In this document: in pieces, positions 1-11,629 of the stretch | Layout: the number at the start of each line of letters is the position of its first letter | How positions within the stretch are numbered: the stretch's first letter is position 1 | Assembly (NCBI GenBank): GCA_032719365.1 | Contig: CM064873.1 | Location: 44,554,332 to 44,618,331, forward strand | Direction: 5' to 3' | Origin: Prinsepia uniflora | Lineage: Eukaryota > Streptophyta > Magnoliopsida > Rosales > Rosaceae | Length of the DNA: 64,000 bases | Made by a program: the position numbers and the translations under genes | The notes under the pieces: generated by a model | Told to the model about the DNA's origin: nothing | Seen by the model: the letters and a program-made list of their open reading frames with translations, nothing else | Database searches by the model: none

Positions 1-1593
1 TTTTAAAGGTTTCGATGATCTGGATCAAATAATGGTAGTTTCGGGTTGATCGAAGATTGTTAAGTTGATCAAATCGAGATTTTTCACCTCGGAAAATGTA
101 TCCGGGGCAAGTTGACTTTTTTGAGAGTTTTGGGAGTTTATCCTATAGACCTGTATAGTTGATTAGTGATCTTCGAGTATGATTTGGATAGGTCTGGGAG
201 TTTCGGAGATGGTGACTTAGCTTGGGAAGGCTTATGACACGCGTATCAAGGCAGCAGTTAGGACAGTCTATGAGTGGACATTGGGTTCTAAATATGATGC
301 ATGCATAACTGTTTTATATGTTTTAAATATGTAATTTATGATGGATTTGATTGTGGTATTTAGTATTCACGTATTAGCACGTATTTCAAGGTTTATGATT
401 TTATACAGCGTTAAACTTGCTTGTGTTTCCAATTATGGTTCAATGGTATGATTTCATATTTGGAAATATGGAACCGGGCATGAGACCCAGTTGATTTGTA
501 AACTATCGGACTTGATGTCTATTTGATTTAATGCAGCCTCGGGCCGGAGACCTATTTGGTTTGTACTATCGGGCTTGAGGTCCAGTTGGGTTATGAAATG
601 GAATTTTGGGCTAAGTCCCTTGAATTTGGAAATTAGAATTGTGAAAATGGATTATGAAAGTTATACTTCTGGCACGAGAACCATTTGTGGATTTACGATG
701 GTTTTATGGAAATCCCGGGCATAGGCCATTTGAACGGTTTGAGATGATTTATGAAATGTTTTCCATATACCATCCTTATGTATGGATTGTCTCCTCCGGA
801 AGTCCCGTAGTATCCCAGAATAGTCACGGCGCACTACCTGAGAGGGATTGCCCCGAGGCGCAGCTCATGATCAGGAGTGCAATTATGGATGATACCCCCA
901 GGGAGGGTCATTGATCTGTGGGTCATTGACCTGGGTGGACCCTGGGGAGACTCGGGATTGAGACCTCGAGTAACACACATAGCTTGGAAAACCGTGATAA
1001 TAGTATTGATTAGGCATCAGGGATGCCAAGGATTGGTTAAATTGTATTTCGATAAACTGGTTATTCGATAATGATTGGTTTTGGGCTGAGTTCCCACATA
1101 CTTTGGATTTATGATGATTGGGCTAAGACTCTAATGATTTAATAAAGTAAATGGTTTGATTATTGGTTTTCGAATGCATGCATTCTTTTTAGTGAAGGGC
1201 ATAAACGTCTTTTTGTGAAATGTGTTTTATATATTATTTATTTCGTCCACTCACAGCTTTTAATGGTTTTTAATGCCCTTCGGGTTGATCGTGTGTCCTT
1301 GTCCGACTTATGTGTCACATGGAGGTTGGACGTCAGTTTAGCCTTCATGTCATGCGTAAGTCAGACGGGAGTAGGATTTAGCCCTTAATTCAGGGGGATT
1401 GGGGGCGGGTCCTGTCATCGTGGATGCAGGCTGTAGTAGAGACCATTACATCACACTCCTCCACTAATCCTGGCGCACTCTAGAAACCTGTTTGGGCTGA
1501 GGTTTCGAGTTATCCCTTGTCTGGAACTTCGTGTCAGACGGGAGCACGCCACATCCCGCGTTAATCCCGGAGGGATTGGGATGGGTAGTGTTA
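1..1593 (+). mobile_element. LTR (family G), 5' end outside window
   Basis: Sense-strand long terminal repeat whose start lies left of the window. It aligns by eye with the B-family LTR at 24276-27397: the stretch after 191 (GGTCTGGGAGTTTCGGAGAT and on) matches 25688 onward, GCATGCAT follows at about 299, GTCCACTCACAGCTTTTAAT lies at 1245, and the R/U5-like end with TCAGACGGGAG and GGGATTGGGATGGG matches 27340-27390. The terminal bases near 1593 read GTGTTA instead of CTGTCA, so the border is approximate. The donor-like site is mutated (ATGAGTGG at 270) and the acceptor reads CCCTTCG. No coding capacity is visible. This is an old copy. Confidence 0.7.
1294..1417 (+). mobile_element. 124-bp LTR remnant with TSD TCGTG
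   Basis: The block starts TGTCC and ends GGGTCCTGTCA, the usual 3' end of LTRs in this window. It is flanked on both sides by TCGTG (1289-1293 and 1418-1422). Removing it restores the alignment of the host LTR with the B-family LTR. It therefore looks like a solo LTR reduced to 124 bp by internal deletion while keeping its right end and TSD. Confidence 0.6.
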
Positions 1594-1899
1594 GTGGCCC
1601 TTTCTTAGCCTCGAGGGTCCTTACACAGTCTAGAAGCTACTAGACTAGTGGGTCGGCACTAAGGCCTTTACTCTGACTCTTGTAATTGGTATGCTGGACA
1701 GGTCGGTAGCCCTCTCATCAAGATGAAGCTCTCTTGTGTCCCCTAGACAGGTCACTGCGGGAAGGTTGGTCGGGTCGTCGTATGCTTGCGACTTCCTAGG
1801 ATGAGTCGAAATTCTCTGTGACAAAGATATGGGTTGGCTCCTCGGTGCGAGGGGGTTGCCGCAGATCAGCCTCGAAGGGCGTCTAACTGGTCTGCTCCA
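1594..1899. other. Unassigned degenerate stretch
   Basis: About 300 bp between the G-family LTR and the Tat-like remnant. It may be old internal sequence of element G, but no primer-binding site or open frame is visible. I see no gene in it. Confidence 0.3.
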
Positions 1900-2950
1900 T
1901 TGGTGGTGATTCGTTTTCTTGGGGGAATGTGAGCTTGATAGGGTTAAGCTGTCTACGATCCTGTAAGAATGTGCCTTGGGGATTCTCGAGCGTTGTAGTA
2001 GATTCTGGTTACATGTGGGCCCTTCCTTGGAAAGATCAGGAATATGTAAACCACGTCGGTCAGTTCGACTGCAACAAGGATCTTCTCATGCCCAGTCGCA
2101 CATCATATGCGCTCTGCACAATCAGTCATGACCTTCTCGGCGCCGCAGGGCTCCTCTTAAGCATGGAGGGTAGCCAGCTCAACTTGAGCATTTTTTAGCT
2201 GTGCCACCACGTCGGTGTATTACCCGTTCAGCTCCTAGTATCGTATATCCGCCTAGGTTTCGTTGGCCTTGATCTTGGCTATGTTGCACTGTAGCTTTTC
2301 TAGCGCTCAGGAAACGTCCTAGGAGGTGTCTCTCGGTCTCCGAGACCTTAGTTCAGGTGTGACCTCGCCATCCATGTGATCTTGCATGTTGGTGAGATGT
2401 CAAGGAAAATGGTGCTCGACTCGATAGAGTGGTGGTTGACTTAGTCGGAATTCTCATAGACGGCATCAAACTATTGATGCACAAAACGTGCCAATTTATG
2501 TTAGAATTCTGCTCAACCATATGTCCTTAGATTGACTTGTCAAAGGAGAGTAACTGGTCGTCGGTCAGAAATAGGCACCAGTATGGTGTTAGCCTAAAGG
2601 TACTCCGACGCCCAAGTCAGTATGAGTTTGCGTGTATAAGGAGTGAATAGTAAATAGTAATTCGTAAGTTGATGTGAATAGTAAATGCTTTATTACCTTT
2701 ATTGGGAAAATGATTCATTTAATATAGGCGTGAGAGTGATAATAAATGAGTTATTCCAATTTGGGAGAATGTGCATTCAATGTGAGGCTGTAACATGTTT
2801 TAACGATGGATGGAGGAGATTTGTACACGTGTTAGCTGCTGATCAACTCTTACTAGGGTTTGTTTATTAATGTGGGTTTGGACCTCTCGAGCTTATAAGT
2901 GTGTGTTGGGTTAGTGGTATTAGGCTCATTGAGTCTTGTTTGATATGATA
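1900..2950 (-). mobile_element. Degenerate Tat-like Ty3/gypsy remnant
   Basis: Read on the minus strand, an LTR-like stretch (about 2950 down to 2471) ends in GCATCAATAG and is followed by TTTGATGCCGTCTATGAGAA. That resembles the TTTGGCGCCGTCTATGAGAA primer-binding region of plant Tat/Athila-type elements. The following stretch (about 2460 to 1900) looks like a broken gag N-terminus with many stops. Borders are uncertain and no TSD was found. A CACGTG G-box at 2826-2831 lies inside the LTR-like part. Confidence 0.4.
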
Positions 2951-2951
2951 T

Positions 2952-3652
2952 AACAATCATCTTCTAACTACCATTACTAACAAATCATAATGATTAGAAT
3001 AACAGAGATAACATAAAGGGGGGTTATAGTTGCATATTAGTACGATTTAGCTTCTTAGCATCAAAATGAGCAAGAGCAAAATAAGTAAGAAAAAACATAA
3101 GGCCGGCCAGATTGAGATCAGTATACCAAACTAATGATCACACAATACCCAATCCAGCTAATGAAAATTATGATACATGTGACATACACAGTAGCAGAGC
3201 TCTCTTCTTTGAAAATATGAACCAGAATTCATTAAGAAATATTGGTAGCCACACGCATGCACACGCAGATAGATCAATGCCCCTACAGCCACAAGATACA
3301 ATCCCCTCGAGCCCCACTAATGTGTCATTTCTCTCCCAAGTATCCCGATTTTGATACTGAAAAAATATCAAATCCTTATCTCCACAACCCAAAACCCACC
3401 ACAAAACCTCAACTCAACTTCTTCTTCGTCAATTCTCCACCAATTCCTTAACTTGGCCTCTCTCCTTCTGTTTCTACTTTTTTGGAAAGCTTAGCTCGCT
3501 GCTTCATCGCCTCTGATATCTTCTGGAAATCTCTCTCTGTCTGCCTCTTGGTGAGAAAGTATTAGTAGGTTTGGTGGGTTTTTTGTGGAAGCCGCAGATC
3601 AAGCTTGGGGAGAAAGAAAGAGAGAAAGAAATCAAGACTAAAGAGGGGGAAG
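2952..3652 (+). promoter_or_regulatory. Upstream region and 5' leader of the BBX gene
   Basis: About 700 bp between the retroelement remnant and the BBX start codon. From about 3420 the sequence is pyrimidine-rich, as in many plant 5' leaders, and from 3608 to 3652 it is purine-rich. I could not place a convincing TATA box or transcription start. The nearest G-box (2826-2831) lies in the neighbouring LTR-like remnant. The extent given is simply the gap and not a mapped promoter. Confidence 0.35.
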
Positions 3653-6477
3653 ATGAAAATCCAGTGTGATGTGTGTGAGAAGGCTCCGGCGACGGTGATT
3701 TGTTGCGCCGACGAGGCGGCTCTGTGCGCCAAATGCGATGTTGAAGTACACGCAGCAAATAAGCTTGCCAGCAAGCACCAGAGGCTTCTGCTAAATTGCC
3801 TCTCCAGTAAACTCCCCAGATGTGACATATGCCAAGTAATTCATTTCCCTTCCCACTTTCCTTTGTATATTATCAGTAATTTCCAATTTTTTCTTGTTTT
3901 GTTGAGTTGGGTTTGCCTTTTTACAAATTCAATTTTGTAATATGTGTACTTGTGGTCAATGTAAAGTTGGCTGAGGTCTAAGGTTCTTAATTTGTGAAGA
4001 AAAAAAAATTATATCTTAGTTTGGGACTAAATTGCTAATAATATTGAACAGTTGGAGCATCCAATGCAAAAATAAACCCAAAACCAGGGACAGTGAATGT
4101 AAGGGGGCAAAATTGTATGTTATGTACTTTTGAATTAAGGTTTAGATGGGCAAGTTTGGGAGTTTATATGGTCAGCACTTGTCTCATGTGTGGTTGGATT
4201 GAGCTAAAGATGTCGATTAGTTATATTGCATGGCGTTGAACACGTGGTAGCGAACTGAATCTGCAATGTTTAAGTTGTAGGGTGAACGTGACAGGTTACA
4301 AATTAATAGAAGGCTATCATGCTGGAGTAGGAAGATGTTTTGGAGTTATAGGTTTTCTTTTTTTGTAATCTAAGGGTGTGTTGGGATGAGGGGCTTCCAA
4401 GTAGCATTACTTAGGATGATAGAAAACCCCAAAATGCGAGGTCTTCTTAATGTAATGCTAGCTGATTAGTTAACATATGCAAAAGATATTCAATAAATGG
4501 TAAAAAAAAATTCATAGAAAGCAGCAATGCGAGAAGGTGTCTATTGCAAGGGAGGGAATGGAAATCTCACTGTTTGCAAGGTAACGCAGCTAATGGCTGA
4601 ATAATTGTGCAGCCTGCATCAGAGAGAAAAAGGGAAGCCAATCAACATAATAGGGAAAGTTTATTTTGTTCAGACGGGAAGTATTTATCATTTTTGGTAC
4701 ATCATATGCAATTACATTTCCATAGCTTTTCTTTTTCCTCAGAAAAAGTATAATATAGTCCGGAGTAGATAGAGAATCTTCCTCAAGAAGAATCGAGGAA
4801 AGAAAGACAGGGACAGGTCCTCAAGTTATCTAATTAGAAACAAGTTGACTTGCTTTAATTTCTAGAGCAAGATTTTAGCTTGCCCCTAGGTTGATTCTAC
4901 ATTCTTGGTATCAACTTTAATGATCTAAACTGCTATATGGAGTTATGGACACAAGAAGCTCATCTAAGATTTTTAATTAAGTTTACCATTTCAATCTGTC
5001 ATAGTGCCACTGAACTCTGATTAGTTTCTGAAGTTATCTCAAATTATGCCCTAAATGTCACTCTCTTACATAATTTCGGATTGGCAGGATAAGGCAGCTT
5101 TAATATTCTGCCTTGAAGACCGAGCCCTCTTTTGCCAGGATTGTGATGAATCAATTCATTCAGCCAGTAGCCGCTCTACATACCACCAGAGGTTCCTTGC
5201 CACTGGAATCCGTGTGGCATTGAGCTCCAGTTGTACTGAAGAAGCTGAAACTAATAACTTGGATCCAGCCAATCACAGCTCACAACAGATTTCGACAAAA
5301 AATTCAGCTCCACAGGCTAGTGCCTTTTCTTCACCTTGGGGTGTGGATGACTTACTCCAATTATCAGATTTTGAATCTTCTGACAAGGTTAGAAAGGCCC
5401 TATATATCTAAATGTTATCTATCTTTGCTCATCACAAAAATTATTAAACAGTTGTTTGTGATATACCAAAGTTTACCCTTTTATCTGTAGAACGGTTCGG
5501 GGAATGTAGGTGTTTATCATTTTATCCAATGAAAGTGAGTATGACAAGAAAAATATCCAATTTATGGCAACTTGGTAGTTATGAGACGCAAAATGTCTTC
5601 AACAATGTCGACAGCAACGACATATAGCAGCTATTTATCAATGATGCCCTAATACATGAACGGAATATTCTAAATTTTAAATTTATAACCTTGTGATAGT
5701 GCCGTATTGTTGAGAAGTTTTAAGCTTTTAAGACTAACATGAAAATTTGTAGTGGCCATTATACATTTAGTTAGTTTTCTTTTCTCTACATTGTGAGACA
5801 CAAAATGTCTTGAACAACGACAATAGCGGTGACATATAGCAGCTATTTATCAATGATGCCCTAATACATGAACGGAATATTCTAAATTTTAAATTTATAA
5901 CCTTGTGATATTAGTGTTCAAAAGTTTTAAGCTTTTAAGACTAACATGAAATTTTTTAATGGCCATTCTACATTTAAGTTAGTTTTCTTTTCTCTCCATG
6001 TTTTTAATGTGATCATTCATCATGCACAATTTGATGGGCATTGATTATATAAATCTGGGTTTTTATTTGTCTTTCAAAGAAGGTAGTATTGATACCTCTG
6101 ATAAGTCTTTGGCTTAGTTGGTTTAAGCAGTTATTCAATTAATACCCTATCTTAATAGAAAAAAGAACATAGAAAATTGATGTCAAATTTGTTGATATAC
6201 TCCATCTATTCATATCCTTGACAAATATTGGCTATGCTCTCTTCAGAAGGAATCACTTGAGTTTGGGGAGCTTGAATGGATAGCAGATATGGGTCTTTTT
6301 GGCGAGCAGTTTCCTCAGGAGGCCTTGGCGGCAGCCGAAGTTCCTCAGCTTTCAGTATCGCAGTCCAGCAATTTTACCTCGTGTAGACCCCCGAAATCAA
6401 GCAGTCCATACAAGAAGCTGAGGATTGAAATCCCACATGATGATGATGAGCATTTTACCGTTCCGGATCTCGGCTGA
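3653..6477 (+). CDS. BBX24-like: Double B-box zinc-finger protein, BBX24/STO-like (3 exons)
   Basis: Coding exons are 3653-3835, 5088-5387 and 6247-6477 (join), giving 61+100+76 = 237 aa. Both introns (3836-5087 and 5388-6246) are GT-AG and phase 0. B-box 1 has ligands C5, C8, C17, D20, C25, C28, H33 and H42. B-box 2 has C57, C60, C69, D72, C77, C80, H85 and H94; all are present. There is no CCT domain. The C-terminus ends EHFTVPDLG, the VP motif used for COP1 binding in Arabidopsis BBX24 (STO, 248 aa) and BBX25. The exon 1/2 join falls between CDICQ and DKAA, inside B-box 2. In the known family these are nuclear regulators of photomorphogenesis, light-input and stress signalling that act through HY5 and COP1. 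The ATG at 3653 matches the family N-terminus (MKIQCDVCEKAPATVICC); no earlier ATG lies in frame. The gene looks intact. BBX25 is the main alternative orthology; no expression data can be inferred. Confidence 0.93.
3836..5087 (+). other. BBX gene intron 1
   Basis: Starts GTAATT and ends TTGGCAG, 1252 bp, phase 0. AT-rich. I see no coding or mobile element in it. Confidence 0.88.
5388..6246 (+). other. BBX gene intron 2
   Basis: Starts GTTAGA and ends CTCTTCAG, 859 bp, phase 0. About half of it is a tandem 212-bp duplication (listed separately). Confidence 0.88.
5583..5999 (+). repeat. 212-bp tandem duplication in BBX intron 2
   Basis: GAGAC(G/A)CAAAATGTCTT at 5583 recurs at 5795. Both copies continue through CATATAGCAGCTATTTATCA, AACGGAATATTCTAAA and a shared tail TTAGTTTTCTTTTCTCT. 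The period is 212 bp. The copies differ by scattered substitutions and short indels, so the duplication is not very recent. Confidence 0.85.
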
Positions 6478-7312
6478 TCTCGGCAGATTTTAGACATGTA
6501 CGTATCAACTTGATGGTATTAGTTGATAGGATGAAATATATACGAATATATATAAATATATATATACCTGTATGTATTTGTGTATGTATGATATATGCTC
6601 ATACTGAATACATACCAGTATGTATTTATGTATGTATGTAAGAATTTAATGCTTTTTGAAGGATCGGCTTCTTTCATTTATGTCTTTTTATTTGATCCAT
6701 AATTATGTCCACTTGGCTGCTTGGTAATAACTTAGGGCAAGTATGTATTATTGTATTTGCCTGTTATAACACCAAGTGAGATGGTTGTACTTGTAATTGG
6801 TGCTTATCAGCAGGAGGAATATCTTGAAATTCAATATGTAACTTGTGCAAGTTTTGGCTCAACTCCTTCGGAATTTTCTATGGGGACATTACATGTTCTG
6901 TTTTTTCTGTTTTATCTTTGTTAAAAAAAAAAAAAAAAACCTGAAATCCCATTCGCTTGTGTGGCATTTTACCCAAAATACCCTTTGAACTTCCCAGAAA
7001 GTTTGCTTGCCTCATGAACCGTGATTTTTACTCACTTAGCATTCTTATTGGGTTTCATCTCTGCTTAGAATAATCATGTTCCTTAATTTTTGTTTATTTT
7101 CCCAAGTCTCTCCTATTTTATGGCCATAATGATCTATAATCATACGTTATTCATTAGAAAAGTAATTTGTAAAGGGTTAAAATTAACATGGATAAGCCTT
7201 TCGGGCACTTGTTAGAGACGACTCTTCTTGCCTTCAAAATTTTGTCTCCCAAAAATTATTTGTCAACTAATGTAAGGCTATCTTTTAGCATTTTCAGCAA
7301 TAAAGTGTTATG
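6478..7312 (+). other. BBX 3' UTR and downstream spacer
   Basis: Begins after the TGA at 6475-6477. It contains a TA/TATG microsatellite at about 6538-6645 and a 17-A run near 6925 that could mark an old polyadenylation or retroposition point. The UTR end cannot be set from sequence alone. No further gene is visible before the next element at 7318. Confidence 0.5.
6538..6645. repeat. TA / TATG microsatellite
   Basis: Imperfect ATATATATAA, TATGTATT and GTATGTATG runs within the presumed 3' UTR of the BBX gene. Likely length-variable. Confidence 0.7.
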
Positions 7313-7317
7313 TTATG

Positions 7318-7819
7318 TGTGGAGCCATAAATTATCGGAATATTCTGGAGCCGCCACGTGGCCAACAATTACCATGATGTCGATATTACCCTTGGTAAAA
7401 TTGACATCGACATGTAACGGTCTCCGCATTAATTTAATATATTTACCAGCTAAATATATTAATTAATCAGATCAATGTCGATAATAAATAACTTACCAGT
7501 GAATTATTTATTCATTAATAAATAAGTGATTACACTCGGTATAATCACTTATTTAATATTTTCCCCTTCAACCAATCAGACGCTCCAGTGACCCTCAAGA
7601 CTTCACTATAAATAGAGAATCACATTTCACTTCTGAAGGTAATCAAAAACTCCTACAAACACTCTATCGGTTTATTCTCTCAGAAAACTGACTTAAGCAT
7701 CAGAGTGTTTACGGTTGAAACACCCCCCCGGGATTCAACCTTAACCCCGTTTGATTTTTGTTATTGTGTGTAGGGATCGAGAAAGAATTTCACAGAGCCG
7801 GATGATTTCTGCATCAACA
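7318..7819 (+). repeat. 5' LTR of element J
   Basis: 502 bp, TGTGGAGCC to CATCAACA. It contains a CCAAT-type motif (AACCAATCAG, about 7570) and a TATA box (TATAAATA, 7607-7614), so transcription probably starts about 30 bp further on. The sequence from 7822, TGGTGCTTTCATTG, directly follows the LTR and is the likely primer-binding site; the tRNA is not assigned. Confidence 0.9.
7607..7614 (+). promoter_or_regulatory. TATA box in J 5' LTR
   Basis: TATAAATA in a TTCACTATAAATAGAGAA context, 211 bp before the LTR end, with a CCAAT motif about 35 bp upstream. The 3' LTR keeps the TATA box (14576-14583) but lost the CCAAT segment. Confidence 0.65.
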
Positions 7820-7926
7820 ACTGGTGCTTTCATTGTGAGCCGATTTGAGAAATACTCAAAGCGTGCTCTTCAGTTTTTCCTTGAAAAAACTCCATCATCA
7901 CACTATCGACACTTACCGTTCTACAC

Positions 7927-10104
7927 ATGGCCAGAACAAGCCGATCCGCGCGAGACTCCGAGGCTGCCACATCCGTCGTTGCGATTGCTACCGTGAGCGA
8001 ACCACTGCCTGAAATTCCGGAGAAGCCATTTCCTGTTTCTTGCATGGCCCGCGCCACGGATCAGTTCACCTACCATATGGAATGCCAGATTGGACACCTA
8101 CGTTCAGTTTTGGAACGTTCCCCATGACCGCTGCTACTGTGAACCCCCCACCTGCGATGGGGGCAGGCACGACATTTTTTCAACAAACAGACGGGCTGCT
8201 GGCAGGAGAATCATCTCTAAGAGTCCCGAATCAGCCCCCTTTCGGCTGGGACCTAAGGAGGCACTTGTACGCCATGCGCAACTCGCAGGCCGATACCCAG
8301 GTACCAGGGAGATATGGTTCGTCGCATCTGTCTGAAAGGGACGCGACGTGCGCCCTGACATGCTACTCATCACGAGCAAGCACCTAGGGGATCACCTCCG
8401 CGACTTGGACTGACACAATCGGTCGCGCAACTGAGCAACCAAGTTCAGGCCCAATCAGAGCTTTTACAACAGCTGTTAGGGGACATCGGGACATCCAGAA
8501 CCTTTGAAAGAGGTAATGAACCTTGCAGGACATCAGGGGACGTCTCGAAACGCGCCGAAAAAGAGCATGTTCACTGCCAGACAATTTCTCGAGACACGTC
8601 GGTGAACAACTCAGGGGAAGAAAGCTGCATCCCCAGAGCAAGAGCACAAGATCAACCGAGGATATCGACTCGAGAACGACTCGGAGGACGCCCCGGAGCA
8701 CTTTCACGCATTGAGTACCCACGCAATAGCCAACGACAGCAAGCAGTCTCCCGTGCGTCACGCACCCACTCGGATGATCATAGCAAGGAAGACGAGACTT
8801 ACTCGCCAGCACGTTCGAGAGCCAAGCCCGCTGCAACTCGAGAGAGTCGACGCAATTTGACCCGGCGTGGGAACCCCCGTCACGAAGGACCATTGCACGC
8901 TGAAGACGACTGAAGGATGCTAGATCGACGCCTCCAGGGAGTTCAACGCGACGGAGACTTGGGTGATGACCTTTGGCACCAAATACAAACGTCATCATCT
9001 TCGCCGTTCATGAGGGAAATTGAGGAGGAGCCATTCCCACAGCGATTTTTAACACCAAACTTCAATCAGTACAAAGGAACCTCCGATCCAGGAAAGCACA
9101 TCAATTACTATCGGGGGGTCATGGTACCTCACAGGCACAACGACGCGCTCATGTACAAAGTTTTCCGAGCCTCACTGCAAGGTCAAGTGACGACATGGTT
9201 CAACCATCTCCCCTAGGGATCAATCGCCTCTTTCGAAGAGTTGGCCCTTGCCTTCATGAAGGAGTACTCGCAGCTTCGCACCGTCGAAGTCAAGGATGAC
9301 CACCTCTTCACCATCCGAAGGAGGTCTAAGGAAACCTTGCGGCAATAGATCCGAAGGTTTTGCAAAGAGAAGTCCTGCATCGTTGGTTGCAGCGATCTCA
9401 TCGCAGCTATGGCATTTAAGCAAGGTCTACCGCAGGAGATCCAGCTCTACGGAGACATCGTCATGAGCAACGTCCGAAGTCTCACCAAGATGCTGTCCCT
9501 GGCGGAGCGACATGCATGCTGGGAGGATGAGAAAAACGCCACACATGCCCCCAACCACGTCGAGGAAGATGGACATCCTGCAAAGGCGTTTGTGCAGCCA
9601 AATGATGATGTCCACCGCGGGAGCTCAGTCGAGAAAGCCAACAAACGCAAAGGGAACCCATCATCCAACACGTACGCGGGTGCAAAGCCAAACACACAGT
9701 TTTCGATACCTTTCCTTCAAATATACAATCAGATAAAGGAAAAACCGTGGTTCGAAAGACCAGCTCCCGTCAAAGGAAACCAGGAGAGGGCCGAAAAGAC
9801 AAAATGGTGTGCCCATCACAATTGTTATGGACACGACATAAGCTCTTGCCATACTTTCGAAAGATACCTCCAAGATCTCTTGAAGGAAGGACACTGCACC
9901 GAGTACGTAAAAAAAAAAGGCAATGGATCGTCTCGGAAACAAAGACCCCCAGGATCCCGCACAAAAGATGATCCGCGTGGACACCATCATTGTCGAGTCC
10001 GAGTTGCAGGGAACAACCAAGAAATTGAATTACTGACCAAGTCATCATCGAAGACACAAATTTTGTGGTTAAAATCTAGTTCAGTGCCTATTTTTCTCAC
10101 ATAA
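7927..10104 (+). pseudogene. gag of element J, broken (Tat-like)
   Basis: From 8917 to 10104 a single frame encodes a recognisable plant Ty3/gypsy gag core, including EEEPFPQRFLTPNFNQYKG, TTWFNHLP, FMKEYSQLR and a late cysteine/histidine region WCAHHNCYGHDISSCHTF that resembles the nucleocapsid-like WC-x2-H-x4-GH-x4-C of Tat elements. Two in-frame TAG codons (9214-9216 and 9346-9348) break it. The N-terminal part (from ATG 7927, MARTSRSARDSEAATS) lies in other frames, so there are also frameshifts between 8120 and 8917. The product cannot be made from this copy. Confidence 0.75.
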
Positions 10105-10189
10105 CATCTTTCAATAAGATTAAAGATGTTTCGTTTCAACATCTAATGAAATTGTCTTATCACCTACGCTTTTGTTTAGAAAGCATTAA

Positions 10190-11460
10190 GCATTCACCAC
10201 GCGAAGCACTCTAAGTCTTCACCCCGCGAAGCACTTCAAGTCTTTGCCATGTGAAGCACTCTAAGCTTTTGCCATGTGAAGCACTCCAAGCTTTCGTCCC
10301 GCGAAGCACCCCAAGTCTTCACCCCGCGAAGCACCCCAAGTCTTTGCCACGCAAAGCACTCTAAGCCTTCGTCACGAGAAGCACTCCAAGCCTTCGTCAC
10401 GAGAAGCACTCCAAGCCTTCGCCACACGAAGCACTCTAAGCCTTCGTTACGAGAAGCACTCCAAGCCTTTGCCACGCGAAGCATTCTTAGTATTCGCCCC
10501 ACGAAGCACTCCAAGCCTTTGCCATGCAAAGTACCCGAGTCTTCGCCATGCGAAGCACTCCAAGCCTTCACCATGCGAAACACTCTAAGTCTTCACCCCG
10601 CGAAGCACTTCAAGTCTTCGCCATGTGAAGCACTCTAAGCTTTTGCCATGTGAAGCACTCCAAGCCTTCGCCCCGCGAAGCACCCCAAGTCTTCGCCACA
10701 CGAAGCACTCTAAGCCTTCGTCACGCGAAGCACTCCAAGCTTTCGCCACGCGAAGCACTCTAAGTCTTCGCCCCGCGAAGTATTCCAAGCCTTTGCCATG
10801 CAAAGCACCCGAGTCTTCGCCATGCGAAGCACTCCAAGCCTTCACCACGCGAAACACTGTAAGCCTTCGCCCCGCGAAGCACTTCAAGTCTTCACCACGT
10901 GAAGCACTCTAAGCCATCGCCCCGCGAAGCACTCTAAGTCTTCGCCCCGTGAAGCACTTTAAGCCTTCGCCATGCGAAGCACTCCAAGCCTTCGCCATGC
11001 GAAGCACTCCAAGCTTTCATCTCGCGAAGCACCCCAAGTCTTCGCCACGTGAAGCACTCCAAGCCTTTGCCATGCAAAGCACCCGAGTCTTCGCCATGCG
11101 AAGCACTCCAAGCCTTCGCCACACGAAGTGCTCTAAGGCTTCGCCCCGCGAAGCACTCTAAGTATTCGCCCCGCGAAGGACTTCAAGCCTTCGCCATGCG
11201 AAGCACTCCAAGCCTTCGCCATGCGAAGCACTCCAAGCATTCGCCATACGAAGCACTCTAAGCCTTCGCCATGCAAAGCACTCCAAGCCTTCGCCATACG
11301 AAGCACTCCAATCCTTCGCCATACGAAGCACTCCAAGCCTTCGCCATACGAAGCACTCAAAACCTTCACAATGCGATGAACTCAAAGTTTTTGCCACACA
11401 AAGCACAACAAGTCTTCACCATTCAGACCACGCCACGACTTCGCCAAGCGAAGCGCTCAA
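10190..11460. repeat. 25-bp minisatellite, about 50 copies
   Basis: Tandem array with unit GAAGCACTCCAAGCCTTCGC plus five variable bases (CCCGC, CATGC, CACGC or CATAC types). The period is mostly 25 bp with occasional 24-bp units. Because 25 is not a multiple of 3 and the unit lacks stops in most frames, about 100-codon open frames appear on both strands as repeats of 25-residue blocks. These are treated here as a by-product of the repeat and not as genes. Confidence 0.92.
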
Positions 11461-11629
11461 GGCTCGTCTCAGCAAGGCACATAAAACCATCCAAGAACTT
11501 GACTTGTTGGAGTCGGAAAGCTACTAAAAAAACACTTCCAACCCCACTAAGAGGGGCAACCATCAGGCCATGACAAACAAGGGGCAAATGTTTTAACATG
11601 CGAAGTCAAATTCTGCATTTCAGTGCACG

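Noticed and set aside
8384..8998. 204-aa minus-strand open frame
   Set aside because: Antisense to the broken gag of element J; no recognisable domain and no supporting context.
10236..11406. Several 60-120 aa open frames on both strands rich in repeated blocks such as KHSKPS and LGVLRVAKAWSAS
   Set aside because: They are produced by the 25-bp minisatellite, which lacks stops in most frames. They start and stop within the array and show no independent codon signal.
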